The notes: generated by a model from the letters alone, not told the origin. Counted from the stretch's first letter, positions 36,211 to 47,126 are shown. The stretch is 51,284 bases of DNA from Mesobacillus subterraneus (GCF_000934845.1 NZ_JXIQ01000086.1:1-51284); one strand, 5' to 3'. A program made the numbers and translations.

Positions 36211-37632
36211 ATGACTCAAGAATATGATTTGGTCATTCTTGGTGGCGGTACAGGCGGATATGTAGCAGCAATCAGGGCTTCACAGCTTGGCCTGAAAACT
36301 GCCATTGTTGAAAAAGGAAAGCTGGGCGGAACTTGCCTGCATAAAGGCTGTATACCAAGTAAGGCATTGCTCAGAAGTGCTGAAGTTTATGCGACTGCAA
36401 AGAATAGTGAAACCTTCGGTATTACTGTCGGTGAGGTCACCGTGAATTTCACCAAGGTTCAGGAGAGAAAAGAAAAGATTGTCGAACAGCTACATAAAGG
36501 TGTCCATCACTTGATGAAACAGGGGAAAATCGATGTTTATGAAGGGTTGGGAAGAATCCTCGGACCTTCGATATTTTCGCCTATGCCGGGAACCATTTCC
36601 GTTGAAATGAACAATGGGGAAGAGAATGAGATGCTTCTGCCTAAGAATGTCATCGTTGCAACTGGATCCCGTCCGCGTACGCTTCCAGGGCTTGAAGCTG
36701 ACGGCCAATATGTCATGACTTCTGATGAAGCGCTTGTCATGGAAGAACTTCCTAAATCGATCATCATCGTCGGCGGAGGAGTCATCGGAATAGAATGGGC
36801 GTCGATGCTCGCGGATTTCGGGACAGAAGTTACTGTCATTGAGTATGCTGATCGCATCGTTCCAACGGAAGATAAAGAAGTCTCTAGGGAAATGCAGCGC
36901 GCGATGAAGAAAAAAGGCGTGAAAATCATAACGAGTGCCAAAGTCCTTTCGGAAACATTGAAAAAGGGTGATGGTGTCAGCATTGGTGCTGAAGTGAAGG
37001 GTGAAACGAAAGAATTTTTTGCTGAAAAATTACTTGTTTCTGTTGGACGTCAAGCGAATGTGGAAGGAATTGGACTGGAGAATACAGAAATCGAGCTAGA
37101 AAAAGGCTATCTTCAGACAAACGAGTTTTTCCAGACAAAAGAGTCCCATATTTATGCAATTGGGGATGTCATCGGCGGTCTGCAGCTTGCTCACGTAGCT
37201 TCACATGAAGGAATCGTAGCAGTGGAGCATATTGCCGGAGGAAACCCGGATCCAATCGATTATACGCTTGTTTCTAAATGCATCTATAGCTCTCCTGAAG
37301 CTGCAAGCGTAGGGCTGACAGAGGATGAAGCGAAGGAAAAAGGTTTTGAAGTAAAGACTGGAAAGTTCTCTTTCAAAGCTATAGGAAAAGCACTTGTATA
37401 TGGAGAATCAGATGGTTTTGTAAAAATCATAGCTGACAAGGCAACGAACGACATTCTTGGGGTGCATATGATCGGTCCGCACGTAACGGATATGATTTCG
37501 GAAGCAGGCCTTGCAAAAGTACTGGATGCGACACCTTGGGAAGTTGCGCATACAATCCATCCGCATCCGACATTATCGGAAGCTATTGGAGAAGCCGCCT
37601 TAGCTGTTGAAGGAAAAGCAATCCATTCTTAA
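36211..37632 (+). CDS. lpdV: LpdV, dihydrolipoamide dehydrogenase (E3) of the branched-chain keto acid complex
   Basis: This FAD enzyme reoxidises the lipoyl groups of BkdB with NAD. It shows the FAD-binding LVILGGGTGGYVAAIRA, redox disulfide GGTCLHKGCIPSKAL, NAD-binding IIIVGGGVIGIEWASML, and C-terminal HTIHPHPTLSEA with the catalytic His. At 473 residues it is normal length. It is specific to this operon, distinct from the pyruvate-complex E3 expected elsewhere. Confidence 0.95.
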   Translation: MTQEYDLVILGGGTGGYVAAIRASQLGLKTAIVEKGKLGGTCLHKGCIPSKALLRSAEVYATAKNSETFGITVGEVTVNFTKVQERKEKIVEQLHKGVHHLMKQGKIDVYEGLGRILGPSIFSPMPGTISVEMNNGEENEMLLPKNVIVATGSRPRTLPGLEADGQYVMTSDEALVMEELPKSIIIVGGGVIGIEWASMLADFGTEVTVIEYADRIVPTEDKEVSREMQRAMKKKGVKIITSAKVLSETLKKGDGVSIGAEVKGETKEFFAEKLLVSVGRQANVEGIGLENTEIELEKGYLQTNEFFQTKESHIYAIGDVIGGLQLAHVASHEGIVAVEHIAGGNPDPIDYTLVSKCIYSSPEAASVGLTEDEAKEKGFEVKTGKFSFKAIGKALVYGESDGFVKIIADKATNDILGVHMIGPHVTDMISEAGLAKVLDATPWEVAHTIHPHPTLSEAIGEAALAVEGKAIHS

Positions 37633-37686
37633 ATTTTTTAGAACAAGAACTATTTTTCGAAGGAAAAAAGCATGGGAGGAATAAAC

Positions 37687-38682
37687 ATGGCAGAAAATCG
37701 TCACGCTGCAGTTGGCTTAAGTGATGAAAGGGTTATGGAAATGTATGAAACAATGCTGTTGGCCCGCCGCCTCGATGAGCGGATGTGGTTGTTGAACCGC
37801 TCCGGGAAAATTCCGTTTGTAATTTCCTGTCAGGGGCAGGAGGCAGCACAGGTGGGAGCTGCTTTTGCGCTTGATCGCGACAAGGACTATGTGCTTCCTT
37901 ATTATCGTGATATGGGAGTTGTCTTAACTTTTGGCATGACAGCAAAGGATTTGATGCTTTCTGGTTTTGCCAAGGCGGAAGACCCTAACTCTGGTGGGCG
38001 CCAAATGCCAGGGCATTTTGGACAAAAGAAAAACAGGATCGTTACAGGTTCTTCACCGGTAACAACGCAGGTTCCTCATGCTGTCGGCATTGCTCTCGCG
38101 GGGAAAATGGAGAAGAAAGACATTGTTACATTGGTTACATTTGGTGAAGGATCATCCAATCAGGGTGATTTCCATGAAGGGGCTAACTTTGCTGGAGTTC
38201 ATAAGCTTCCTGTTATCTTTATGGTTGAAAATAATAAGTATGCAATCTCAGTCCCTTATGAAAGGCAGGTTGCTGCCGAGAAGGTATCTGATCGAGCGAT
38301 CGGATATGGAATGCCTGGCGTAACCGTTGATGGGAATGATCCGCTCGAAGTATACAAAGCGGTCAAGGAAGCTGCAGACCGCGGACGCCGTGGCGAAGGC
38401 CCGACGCTGGTCGAAGCGGTTTCGTACCGTCTGACACCACATTCTTCTGATGATGACGACAGAAGCTACCGTACGTCCGATGAAGTTGCAATAGCGAAGA
38501 CAAAAGATCCAATCATCACGTTTGGTGCTTATCTGAAAGAGAGTGGCCTAATGGATGAGGAGAGCGAAAAAGCGATCAATGACAAGATCATGAAATTGGT
38601 GAACGAAGCAACAGATTACGCTGAAAACGCTCCGTATGCAGAGCCTGAACATGCATTAAAATACGTTTATGCTGAAGAGTGA
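37687..38682 (+). CDS. bkdAA: BkdAA, branched-chain 2-oxo acid dehydrogenase E1 alpha
   Basis: The thiamine-diphosphate-binding alpha subunit decarboxylates the keto acids of Leu, Val and Ile. The TPP motif reads GEGSSNQGDFHEGANFAGVHKLPVIFMVENNKYAIS, and the SRP-site segment YRLTPHSSDDDDRSYR is present. ATG 37687 follows GGGAGGA and gives 331 residues; ATG 37672 overlaps the ribosome site. bkdAB follows after 12 nt. Confidence 0.95.
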   Translation: MAENRHAAVGLSDERVMEMYETMLLARRLDERMWLLNRSGKIPFVISCQGQEAAQVGAAFALDRDKDYVLPYYRDMGVVLTFGMTAKDLMLSGFAKAEDPNSGGRQMPGHFGQKKNRIVTGSSPVTTQVPHAVGIALAGKMEKKDIVTLVTFGEGSSNQGDFHEGANFAGVHKLPVIFMVENNKYAISVPYERQVAAEKVSDRAIGYGMPGVTVDGNDPLEVYKAVKEAADRGRRGEGPTLVEAVSYRLTPHSSDDDDRSYRTSDEVAIAKTKDPIITFGAYLKESGLMDEESEKAINDKIMKLVNEATDYAENAPYAEPEHALKYVYAEE

Positions 38683-38694
38683 GGAGGAACGAAA

Positions 38695-39678
38695 ATGGCG
38701 GTAATTTCTTATATAGAGGCTGTAACAATGGCAATAAAGGAAGAAATGGAAAGAGATCCGAGAGTTTTTGTTCTCGGGGAAGACGTTGGAAGGAAAGGCG
38801 GAGTGTTCAAAGCAACGCAAGGCCTGTACGAGAAGTTTGGCGATGATCGGGTTATTGATACTCCTCTTGCAGAGTCAGCAATCGCTGGAGTCGGTATTGG
38901 TGCAGCAATGTATGGCATGCGCCCAATTGCTGAAATGCAGTTTGCTGATTTCATCATGCCTGCTGTCAACCAGATCATTTCTGAAGCTGCGAAGATACGG
39001 TACCGATCTAACAACGACTGGAGCTGTCCGATGGTCATTCGTGCTCCTTACGGCGGCGGCGTCCACGGTGCGCTTTACCATTCACAGTCGGTGGAGGCGG
39101 TTTTCGCGAATCAGCCTGGTTTGAAAATTGTCATGCCATCCACACCTTATGATGTGAAAGGACTGTTGAAGGCGGCGATCAGGGATGAGGATCCAGTATT
39201 GTTCTTTGAACACAAGCGTGCTTATCGATTGATTAAGGGAGAAGTTCCAGAAGATGATTATGTTTTGCCAATCGGTAAAGCAGATGTGAAGCGTGAAGGG
39301 GAAGACATCACTGTTATTACATATGGCCTCGCTGTTCATTTTGCACTACAGGCTGCTGAAAAGCTCGCAAAGAATGGAATTTCTGCTCACATCCTCGACC
39401 TTCGCACTGTATACCCATTGGATAAGGAAGCTATCATGGAAGCTGCTTCTAAAACAGGAAAAGTTCTTTTGATAACGGAAGACACGAAAGAAGGCAGCAT
39501 TATTAGTGAAGTATCTGCGATTATAGCGGAAAACTGCTTATTCGAACTTGATGCTCCGATCAAGAGACTGGCTGGCCCGGATGTTCCTGCTATGCCATAT
39601 GCTCCTACAATGGAAAAATACTTCATGATCAACCCGGATAAAGTGGAAAAAGCAATGAGAGAGCTTGCTGAATTTTAA
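38695..39678 (+). CDS. bkdAB: BkdAB, branched-chain 2-oxo acid dehydrogenase E1 beta
   Basis: The 327-residue beta subunit completes the E1 heterotetramer. It has the transketolase-type GEDVGRKGGVFKAT, GIGAAMYGMRPIAEMQF and RAPYGGGVHGALYHSQSVEA segments and a C-terminal LLITEDTKEGSIISEVSAI. The start is ATG behind GAGGAGG. Confidence 0.96.
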   Translation: MAVISYIEAVTMAIKEEMERDPRVFVLGEDVGRKGGVFKATQGLYEKFGDDRVIDTPLAESAIAGVGIGAAMYGMRPIAEMQFADFIMPAVNQIISEAAKIRYRSNNDWSCPMVIRAPYGGGVHGALYHSQSVEAVFANQPGLKIVMPSTPYDVKGLLKAAIRDEDPVLFFEHKRAYRLIKGEVPEDDYVLPIGKADVKREGEDITVITYGLAVHFALQAAEKLAKNGISAHILDLRTVYPLDKEAIMEAASKTGKVLLITEDTKEGSIISEVSAIIAENCLFELDAPIKRLAGPDVPAMPYAPTMEKYFMINPDKVEKAMRELAEF

Positions 39679-39699
39679 ATCCAGAAGGAGGGTCTATCT

Positions 39700-40995
39700 G
39701 TGGCGATCGAACAAATCAAAATGCCTCAATTAGGTGAGAGTGTTACAGAAGGAACGATCAGCAAATGGCTGGTCTCTGTTGGTGATAAAGTAAGTAAATA
39801 CGATCCGCTTGCCGAAGTCATGACCGACAAGGTAAATGCTGAGGTACCATCTTCCTATACGGGGACAATTAAAGAATTGATTGCAAATGAAGGAGATACT
39901 TTTGCAATTGGTGAAATTATTTGCACTATGGAAGTAGATGGCGGCAGCACCGACGAAGCTCCAGTGGCAGAGGAGTCTGCAGCAGAAGCTTTAATAGAGA
40001 ACGCTGCACCTGCTGCTGTCGGCGGCAAGGAAGGAAATAAAGCAAGATATTCACCAGCCGTCTTAAAGCTTGCTCAGGAACATGCTATCGACTTGACTAT
40101 GGTGAATGGAACCGGGGCAGACGGAAGAATTACGCGGAAGGATCTTCAGCAAATCATTCAATCCGGAAACATCCCTCAGCCAGCTGCCGATGCACCTAAG
40201 GTTCAAGCTTCTGAAAACACAGATGCTCCAGCCAAGCCGGCAGCACCATCTCAGCCAGTAGCACCGGAAGCTCCTTCTGTACCAGTTGCTGCTGGTGACA
40301 TCGAAATTCCGGTGACTGGAGTTCGCAAGGCGATTGCTGCGAATATGCTACGCAGCAAGCATGAAGTTCCGCATGCTTGGACTATGGTCGAAGTGGACGT
40401 TACGAATCTTGTGGAATACAGAAATAGCCTAAAGGATCATTTCAACAAAAAAGAAGGTTTCAACCTTACGTTCTTTGCCTTCTTCGTAAAAGCTGTCGCC
40501 CAGGCATTGAAGGAATTCCCACAAATCAATTCGATGTGGGCTGGCGACAAGATTATCCAGAAAAAAGAGATTAATCTTTCCATCGCGGTTGCGACGGATG
40601 ATGCGTTGTTCGTACCTGTCATAAAAAACGCAGACGAAAAAACAATTAAAGGCATTGGTCGCGAAATCAATGAACTTGCCCAAAAGGTACGTACTGGAAA
40701 GCTTCGTTCCGAGGATATGCAAGGCGGAACCTTTACCGTCAACAACACAGGCTCGTTCGGTTCCGTTCAGTCAATGGGTATTATCAATTACCCACAGGCT
40801 GCGATTCTTCAGGTAGAATCAATCGTTAAGCGCCCTGTCGTGATGAACAATGGCATGATCGCAGTTCGCGATATGGTGAATTTATGCCTGTCCCTTGACC
40901 ATCGTGTCCTGGATGGCCTTGTTTGCGGACGATTCCTGGCAAGGGTAAAAGAAATCCTGGAAAATACATCAAAAGAGACGACTTCCATCTATTAA
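39700..40995 (+). CDS. bkdB: BkdB, dihydrolipoamide acyltransferase (E2) of the branched-chain complex
   Basis: The 431-residue core subunit has one lipoyl domain (1-80; lipoyl lysine K44 in VMTDKVNAEV), a Pro/Ala-rich linker, a peripheral-subunit-binding domain (about 112-150: RYSPAVLKLAQEHAIDLTMVNGTGADGRITRKDL), another linker and the catalytic domain ending in the DHRVLDG active-site motif. The start is GTG behind AGGAGGG. It is the last gene before a perfect terminator. Confidence 0.95.
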   Translation: MAIEQIKMPQLGESVTEGTISKWLVSVGDKVSKYDPLAEVMTDKVNAEVPSSYTGTIKELIANEGDTFAIGEIICTMEVDGGSTDEAPVAEESAAEALIENAAPAAVGGKEGNKARYSPAVLKLAQEHAIDLTMVNGTGADGRITRKDLQQIIQSGNIPQPAADAPKVQASENTDAPAKPAAPSQPVAPEAPSVPVAAGDIEIPVTGVRKAIAANMLRSKHEVPHAWTMVEVDVTNLVEYRNSLKDHFNKKEGFNLTFFAFFVKAVAQALKEFPQINSMWAGDKIIQKKEINLSIAVATDDALFVPVIKNADEKTIKGIGREINELAQKVRTGKLRSEDMQGGTFTVNNTGSFGSVQSMGIINYPQAAILQVESIVKRPVVMNNGMIAVRDMVNLCLSLDHRVLDGLVCGRFLARVKEILENTSKETTSIY

Positions 40996-41005
40996 TTCAG
41001 CTCTA

Positions 41006-41040
41006 AAAACGCCCAGAACTAGTTCTGGGCGTTTTCCTAT
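41006..41040 (+). terminator. Terminator of the bkd operon, perfect 30-bp palindrome
   Basis: AAAACGCCCAGAACT (41006-41020) is followed immediately by its exact inverse AGTTCTGGGCGTTTT (41021-41035). A/T tracts on both ends make it potentially bidirectional. Confidence 0.88.
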
Positions 41041-41173
41041 GTAAATAGGAAAAAGTCATTCGTTGCTAGAAAAGCATTCGTATACTAAAATAAAAGAGAA
41101 ATTAAAAATTAGAATTTTATCACAATTCCAAGTGAAGGAGGGAAGACTGTCTGAACGATAGACAGGGAATTAT

Positions 41174-43129
41174 ATGACAATCGAGAGTATGAAGGCTGCT
41201 GCATTTCATAAGGCAGAATTAGATGATTGGCAAAAAAAAGTTGCTGCTTCACTTAAAGAGAAATCAATTCAATCGCTTTATACCGATACATATGAAGAGA
41301 TCATTCTTAAACCTCTTTATACAAAAGCCGATTTACCTGACGGATGGACCGGAGCACTTCCCGGCACACCAGACTACAGGCGCGGAATCGAACCATTAGG
41401 ATACCAATCTGTAACCTGGCATATAGCAAATCGTCTTTCTTACAAGGATGTAACGGAACTGAAAGAAAAAATGCACGCTGCTTTAGCAAAGGGTCAAACC
41501 GCGATTTCCTTTGAAGTAAAGCCCAATTTGTTCATGGACCCTCGTGGATTGGCAGAATTCTTCGCTTCTTTTAAAAATAACTACCCTTTAAGTTTGAATG
41601 CAGGATTGCTTCAAACACCGCTTCTTGCGGCATTGTCTGTTGCTTGCCAAGAGGAAGGGACTTCAAGGAAGGTTTCAGGATTTGTCGCGGCGGATCCTGT
41701 TGCTGAAGCAAGTCTAAATGGGGGATTGCCAAAAAAAGAAAAGATATTTTTTGCTGAATGGGCAAGGATGCTGAAGGAAGCAGACCAGCAATGGCCACAA
41801 CTAAAAACAGTGCTCGTCCATACCGTTCCTTATCATGACAGCGGTGCAAGTGCGGTGCAGGAACTCGCTGCCAGCATTGCTACTGGGGCATACTTGCTGC
41901 AGCAATTGCTTGACCAGGGCTGGGAATCGAAGAAAGCGTTGTCAAAATTTGTGTTCCATTTTGCGATCGGCTCGAACTTCTTCATGGAAACAGCCAAGCT
42001 CAGGGCTGCCAGGATTGTATGGAGTAAAATAGCGGAAGCATACGGTGCTGAACCTGAAGACCAGAAAATGGTTCTATCAGCTGAGACTTCAACGTATACG
42101 AAAACGATTTTTGATCCGTATGTAAACATGCTCAGGACTGGGAATGAAGCTTTTGCTGCAGTGCTGGGCGGCATACAGTACCTGCACACAGGAAGCTTCG
42201 AGGAAGCAATGGGAACCGTCAGCACCTTCTCTGAAAGGGTGGCCCGCAACACACAACTAATCCTGAAAGCAGAGGCGCATCTCGAAAAAGTAGCCGATCC
42301 TGCTGGAGGATCTTGGTACTTGGAATCCTTGACTAATGAACTAGCTGAAAAAGCATGGGATCTATTCCTTGAGTTGGATAGCAGGGGAGGCATTTATCAG
42401 GCCTTGAAGTCCGGTTGGCTTCATGAACAGATTGACAAGACGGCACATGCTAGGGAAGAGGATCTGTTTAAACGGAAAACGAGCATCGTCGGGACAAATG
42501 TGTATGCCAATCTATCAGAAACAGTTCGCCAGCCAGAAGTACAGAACAGTAATCGTCCATATTTTGGAGGCACACTTCGTGACTGTAAAAAAATGATTGA
42601 ATCAGAAGAGCCGCTATTAACAGGGTTTGAAGACATTGAACAAAGTTTTACACGACTAGAACCGAAACGTTTATCACAACCATTTGAGAAACTAAGATTC
42701 AGGGCAAAGGTTCTGGAGAAAATAGGGCAGCGTCCAGTAGTTGGTTTACTCTGTCTTAACCAGTTGAAAAAACATAAGCCAAGGGCCGATTTCATTACTG
42801 GTCTTTTATCAGCGGGTGGAATTTATACGCTAAAGAGCGACGAGATCTATACAGTTCAGGAAGCGCTGGATTTCATTAAAGCATCGAGTGTAAAACAATT
42901 TGTCATCTGTGGGGACCAGGCTTCCTATCACTCATTTGGTCCCAAGCTGGCGCTTGAGATCATGAAGAAATATGATGTAAAGCTTTATCTCGCAGGTATC
43001 CCGGAGAAAAAAGCAAGCGAATGGAACACTGCTGGAATCGGGGATTTTCTGCATGTAAGAAGCAATGCTTACCAGTCCCTATCATCGATTCTTCAAGAAA
43101 TGGAGGAAGGCAACAATGCGAAAGCCTGA
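41174..43129 (+). CDS. mutA: MutA, methylmalonyl-CoA mutase small (beta) subunit
   Basis: MutA pairs with the catalytic MutB. The 651-residue protein has the mutase barrel ([76 protein letters not shown]) and a decayed C-terminal cobalamin-like domain, where the DxHxxG motif is absent ([12 protein letters not shown]). This is the known pattern for small subunits, which do not bind B12. ATG 41174 has only AGGGAA nearby, whereas a better AAGGAGG at about 41134 is too distant and is cut off by an in-frame TAG. mutB overlaps its end by 14 nt. Confidence 0.93.
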   Translation: MTIESMKAAAFHKAELDDWQKKVAASLKEKSIQSLYTDTYEEIILKPLYTKADLPDGWTGALPGTPDYRRGIEPLGYQSVTWHIANRLSYKDVTELKEKMHAALAKGQTAISFEVKPNLFMDPRGLAEFFASFKNNYPLSLNAGLLQTPLLAALSVACQEEGTSRKVSGFVAADPVAEASLNGGLPKKEKIFFAEWARMLKEADQQWPQLKTVLVHTVPYHDSGASAVQELAASIATGAYLLQQLLDQGWESKKALSKFVFHFAIGSNFFMETAKLRAARIVWSKIAEAYGAEPEDQKMVLSAETSTYTKTIFDPYVNMLRTGNEAFAAVLGGIQYLHTGSFEEAMGTVSTFSERVARNTQLILKAEAHLEKVADPAGGSWYLESLTNELAEKAWDLFLELDSRGGIYQALKSGWLHEQIDKTAHAREEDLFKRKTSIVGTNVYANLSETVRQPEVQNSNRPYFGGTLRDCKKMIESEEPLLTGFEDIEQSFTRLEPKRLSQPFEKLRFRAKVLEKIGQRPVVGLLCLNQLKKHKPRADFITGLLSAGGIYTLKSDEIYTVQEALDFIKASSVKQFVICGDQASYHSFGPKLALEIMKKYDVKLYLAGIPEKKASEWNTAGIGDFLHVRSNAYQSLSSILQEMEEGNNAKA

Positions 43130-45296
43130 TTTCACAAAAATCACCTTATTTGCTGATGAAAAAAAGGAAGGCAAGGAGCAGGTTGACACTCCTATTAAAG
43201 AAAAGCTTGAAGACTTGTTGTTTGAGACAAATGAACAAATCAAGGTAAAGGGTGTATATACAAAAGAAGATGTTGAATCTGTTAAGCATCTGGATGGCAT
43301 GCCTGGTCTTCCGCCTTACACAAGGGGGCCATATCCAGCGATGTATGTAAACCGCCCATGGACGGTAAGACAGTATGCGGGCTTTTCCACTGCGGAAGAA
43401 AGCAACGCATTTTACAGACGGAACCTTGCGATGGGACAAAAAGGTTTGTCTGTTGCCTTTGACCTTGCCACTCATAGGGGATATGATTCGGATCATCCGC
43501 GGGTGGAAGGGGACGTTGGAAAGGCAGGTGTCGCGATTGACTCCATCCTGGATATGAAAATTCTGTTTGATGAAATTCCGCTTGACCAGATGTCTGTGTC
43601 AATGACAATGAACGGAGCAGTCCTGCCGATCATGGCATTTTTTATCGTTACAGCCGAGGAACAAGGTGTGACGCAGGAACAATTATCCGGCACGATCCAA
43701 AATGATATTTTGAAGGAGTACATGGTCAGAAACACCTATATTTACCCGCCGGAAATGTCCATGAAAATCATCGCTGATATTTTTGAGTACACATCCCAAT
43801 ACATGCCTAAATTTAATTCAATCAGTATTTCAGGCTATCATATGCAGGAAGCCGGAGCGCCGGCGGATATTGAACTTGCTTATACCCTGGCTGATGGCCT
43901 TGAATATGTGCGGACAGGTTTGAAAGCTGGCATTGATATCGATTCATTCGCCCCGAGATTAAGCTTCTTCTGGGCGATCGGCATGAACTATTTTATGGAA
44001 GTCGCCAAAATGAGGGCGGCGAGATACATTTGGGCAAAAATGATCAATACGTTCCATCCCAAAAATGAAAAGTCAATGGCTTTGAGGACCCATTCCCAGA
44101 CTTCAGGATGGAGCCTGACTGAGCAGGACCCCTATAATAATGTCATCCGAACATTAGTGGAGGCACATGCAGCAGCAATGGGCCATACACAATCCCTGCA
44201 TACCAATGCGCTTGATGAAGCGATTGCGCTGCCAACAGATTTCTCGGCCCGCATTGCCCGCAACACCCAATTGTTTTTGCAGGAAGAGACCGGAATCACA
44301 AAAGTGATTGATCCATGGGCGGGTAGCTATTATGTAGAAAGCCTGACAGATGCGCTGATTGAGAGAGCTTGGGCGCATATCGAAGAGATTGAGAATCTTG
44401 GCGGGATGGCCAAAGCAATCGAAACTGGTTTACCAAAGATGCGCATTGAAGAAGCAGCTGCAAGACGTCAGGCCCAGATTGACTCTGGCAAAGAAATAAT
44501 TATCGGCGTGAATAAATACAGGCTTGACCAGGAGGATCCGCTTGAAATCCTCGATATTGATAACTCTGCTGTTCGCGCAAAACAGCTCGAAAGGCTCAAG
44601 CAGCTGAAAGAAAATCGTGATAGTGAAAGAGTTGCAGTTGCTTTAATGGATTTGGCTGCTGTAGCTGAAACTGGGGAAGGCAATCTTCTGGAGTATGCTG
44701 TAAGGGCCGCTCGGGCACGGGCGACGCTTGGAGAGATTTCAGATGCCATTGAAAAAGCGGCAGGAAGGCATAAAGCAGTCATTCGGTCAGTGAGCGGCGT
44801 ATACAGTGCCGCCTTCACAAATGAAGAAGAAATTTTAGAAGTCCAGCAAATGACAAAGGAATTCCTCGAAAATGAGGGGCGCCGACCGAGAATTATGGTA
44901 GCAAAGATGGGGCAGGATGGCCATGACAGGGGGGCTAAAGTCATTTCAACCGCATTTGCAGACTTAGGCTTCGATGTCGATATCGGCCCGTTGTTCCAGA
45001 CACCGGAAGAAACAGCCATCCAGGCAGTGGAAAACGATGTCCACGCCATAGGGATCAGCTCGCTGGCAGCAGGACATAAAACGCTGTTGCCCCAGCTCGT
45101 TCATGAACTGAAAAAGCTGGGCCGTGAGGATATTGTTGTCCTAGTCGGCGGAGTCATCCCTGCACAGGACTACCAGTTTTTATATGACAACGGAGCCAGC
45201 GCGATTTTTGGGCCAGGAACAATCATACCGATTGCAGCCCAAAAAGTGTTGCGGACAATCTATGAACGCTTGGGCTATGAGGAAGTGTCCCAATAA
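43116..45296 (+). CDS. mutB: MutB, methylmalonyl-CoA mutase large (alpha) subunit
   Basis: MutB converts (R)-methylmalonyl-CoA to succinyl-CoA with adenosylcobalamin. The 726-residue protein has the barrel with [25 protein letters not shown] and SHTQ-type [24 protein letters not shown] motifs (here [12 protein letters not shown]), and a C-terminal B12 domain whose lower-ligand motif is [14 protein letters not shown] 43116 follows GGAGGAAGG. It is coupled to mutA by overlap and to meaB by a TAATG junction. Confidence 0.96.
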   Translation: MRKPDFTKITLFADEKKEGKEQVDTPIKEKLEDLLFETNEQIKVKGVYTKEDVESVKHLDGMPGLPPYTRGPYPAMYVNRPWTVRQYAGFSTAEESNAFYRRNLAMGQKGLSVAFDLATHRGYDSDHPRVEGDVGKAGVAIDSILDMKILFDEIPLDQMSVSMTMNGAVLPIMAFFIVTAEEQGVTQEQLSGTIQNDILKEYMVRNTYIYPPEMSMKIIADIFEYTSQYMPKFNSISISGYHMQEAGAPADIELAYTLADGLEYVRTGLKAGIDIDSFAPRLSFFWAIGMNYFMEVAKMRAARYIWAKMINTFHPKNEKSMALRTHSQTSGWSLTEQDPYNNVIRTLVEAHAAAMGHTQSLHTNALDEAIALPTDFSARIARNTQLFLQEETGITKVIDPWAGSYYVESLTDALIERAWAHIEEIENLGGMAKAIETGLPKMRIEEAAARRQAQIDSGKEIIIGVNKYRLDQEDPLEILDIDNSAVRAKQLERLKQLKENRDSERVAVALMDLAAVAETGEGNLLEYAVRAARARATLGEISDAIEKAAGRHKAVIRSVSGVYSAAFTNEEEILEVQQMTKEFLENEGRRPRIMVAKMGQDGHDRGAKVISTAFADLGFDVDIGPLFQTPEETAIQAVENDVHAIGISSLAAGHKTLLPQLVHELKKLGREDIVVLVGGVIPAQDYQFLYDNGASAIFGPGTIIPIAAQKVLRTIYERLGYEEVSQ

Positions 45297-46426
45297 TGAA
45301 GGACGAAAAAAGGCCAGAATGGTATGAACCGAAAAAGGCTGATTTCTTTTCAAGCACCTTGAAGCCCGGTGTTTCAGGGAATGATCCTGGGGACGAATAT
45401 CCTGTTAAAACAGGACGTTTCGTTAAGAAAACAGCAAACCGTAAAATAGATCCTTATACCCTTGCAGTGGAAATCAGAGGCGGAAACAGAACCGCGCTGG
45501 CAAAAGGAATCACCTTGATTGAAAGCAACGCAGAACGTGATTTTCAATACGCCCAATTGCTATTGCAACATCTCCTACCTGATTCGGGAAATTCCATTAG
45601 GATAGGCATTACAGGTGTTCCGGGAGCTGGGAAGAGTACGTTTATTGAGAGTTTCGGCAGCTATCTATGCGACCTAGGACACAAGGTTGCAGTACTTGCC
45701 GTGGACCCTACCTCAACTGTAACGGGCGGAAGTATCTTAGGAGATAAGACAAGGATGGAAAAGCTTGCAAGAAATCCACGAGCTTTCATCCGTCCCTCCC
45801 CATCCGGAGGGAAACTTGGAGGAGTACACCGGAAAACGAGGGAAACGATGTTAATCTGTGAAGCAGCAGGCTTCGATGTGATCCTCGTTGAAACGGTCGG
45901 GGTCGGACAGAGCGAAGTCATCGTCAGGGATATGGTCGATTTCTTCCTGCTGCTTGTCCTCACCGGTGCAGGGGACGAACTTCAAGGCATGAAAAAAGGA
46001 ATCATGGAACTTGCGGATTGTGTTATAGTCAATAAAGCAGATGGTCAAAATGAACAGGCGGCCAAAAAGACAAAAGAAGAATATAACCGAATTCTTCCTT
46101 TCCTGCAGCCGGCAACAAAGGGTTGGCAAACGACCGCTTTAACGAGCTCAGCGTTGCACGACAAAGGGAACGACGAAATATGGAATAGGATCTCAAACTT
46201 CAAGAGCCTTACTAAGGAAAGCGGTGTTTTTGAGGAGAGAAGAAGGTTTCAGATAAAGGAATGGCTGAATGATCTAATCATCGACCAGCTTCAGATGAAT
46301 TTTTTTCAGCACCCTGCTGTCAAAAGTTTGCTTCCAAAAATTAAAAATGAAGTGATATCAGGTAACACGCCCGTTGCCTCTGGCGTCGACGAGTTATTCA
46401 AAGCCTATTTTGAAGCCAGAAAATAA
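45296..46426 (+). CDS. meaB: MeaB-type G-protein chaperone of methylmalonyl-CoA mutase
   Basis: MeaB GTPases gate cofactor loading and protect the mutase from inactivation. The G1 loop is GVPGAGKST starting at residue 107, followed by DPTSTVTGGSILGDKTRM, ETVGVGQSE (switch/G3 region) and VNKADG (G4). The ATG shares its A with the mutB stop. The 376-residue length exceeds the usual ~310-340 because roughly 50 charged residues precede the family core. The function is backed by the mutA-mutB-meaB order. Confidence 0.93.
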   Translation: MKDEKRPEWYEPKKADFFSSTLKPGVSGNDPGDEYPVKTGRFVKKTANRKIDPYTLAVEIRGGNRTALAKGITLIESNAERDFQYAQLLLQHLLPDSGNSIRIGITGVPGAGKSTFIESFGSYLCDLGHKVAVLAVDPTSTVTGGSILGDKTRMEKLARNPRAFIRPSPSGGKLGGVHRKTRETMLICEAAGFDVILVETVGVGQSEVIVRDMVDFFLLLVLTGAGDELQGMKKGIMELADCVIVNKADGQNEQAAKKTKEEYNRILPFLQPATKGWQTTALTSSALHDKGNDEIWNRISNFKSLTKESGVFEERRRFQIKEWLNDLIIDQLQMNFFQHPAVKSLLPKIKNEVISGNTPVASGVDELFKAYFEARK

Positions 46427-46448
46427 TAGAGCATGATTCAAAAAAAGC

Positions 46449-46472
46449 GGACAACAGCATATGCCGTTGTCC
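46449..46472. terminator. Inverted repeat after meaB
   Basis: GGACAACAGCAT pairs with ATGCCGTTGTCC with one A-C mismatch. There is no good T-run, so termination here is only possible. Confidence 0.45.
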
Positions 46473-46548
46473 TCCATTTAGGGAGTTTAGGGGTATGGAT
46501 CTAGCTGTGTTGTTACCTTTCCCGGATTTTCGGAAAGTTAAACTTACT

Positions 46549-46576
46549 TTGAAAAATTTACGTTAGTTGGTATCAT
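46549..46576 (+). promoter_or_regulatory. Candidate sigma-A promoter of brxB
   Basis: TTGAAA (46549-46554), 16-bp spacer, TATCAT (46571-46576), about 40 bases before brxB. Confidence 0.42.
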
Positions 46577-46617
46577 TAGTGAAGTACTAAATAATTCCTA
46601 GCAGAGGAGAGATTTCA

Positions 46618-47055
46618 ATGAGCATGGATTTTAATTTTTTCATGAATGATGTAGTCCGTCAGGCACGCCAGGAAATTGTGGCAGCTGGATATACAGAACT
46701 GACCACTAGCGAAGATGTAGAACAGGCTATTGCTAAAAAGGGGACAACGCTGGTCATGGTGAATTCCGTTTGCGGATGTGCTGGAGGCATCGCTCGTCCA
46801 GCGGCCACGCATGCGCTGCACTACGATAAGCGTCCTGACCAACTTGTTACTGTTTTTGCCGGCCAGGATAAAGAAGCGACAGAAAAGGCCCGCAGCTATT
46901 TCACCGGATTTCCGCCTTCCTCTCCTTCCTTTGCCCTTTTGAAGGATGGAAAGCTTTGCAGAATGATCGAGCGCCACGAAATTGAAGGCCACGATCCAAT
47001 GCAGGTAGTAAATAAACTGCAAGAAGCATTCGAAGATTATTGCGAAGAAGTATAA
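46618..47055 (+). CDS. brxB: BrxB-type bacilliredoxin
   Basis: Bacilliredoxins remove bacillithiol from S-bacillithiolated proteins after oxidative stress. The 145-residue protein has a thioredoxin-like fold with the C52-G-C54 active site ([15 protein letters not shown]), the second conserved segment [18 protein letters not shown], and the conserved [11 protein letters not shown]. The start is ATG behind AGAGGAGAG. In B. subtilis brxB (yqiW) lies near the bkd region as well. Confidence 0.92.
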   Translation: MSMDFNFFMNDVVRQARQEIVAAGYTELTTSEDVEQAIAKKGTTLVMVNSVCGCAGGIARPAATHALHYDKRPDQLVTVFAGQDKEATEKARSYFTGFPPSSPSFALLKDGKLCRMIERHEIEGHDPMQVVNKLQEAFEDYCEEV

Positions 47056-47058
47056 ATG

Positions 47059-47089
47059 AAAAAGGATCTCGGTTTTCCGGGGTCTTTTT
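47059..47089 (+). terminator. Terminator after brxB
   Basis: AAAAAGGATCTCGG (47059-47072), loop TTTT, CCGGGGTCTTTTT (47077-47089). The stem contains three G.T pairs and ends in a T-run. Confidence 0.72.
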
Positions 47090-47126
47090 CACTAAAAAAA
47101 CAGTTAATTAATAAAGAAAAATATTA

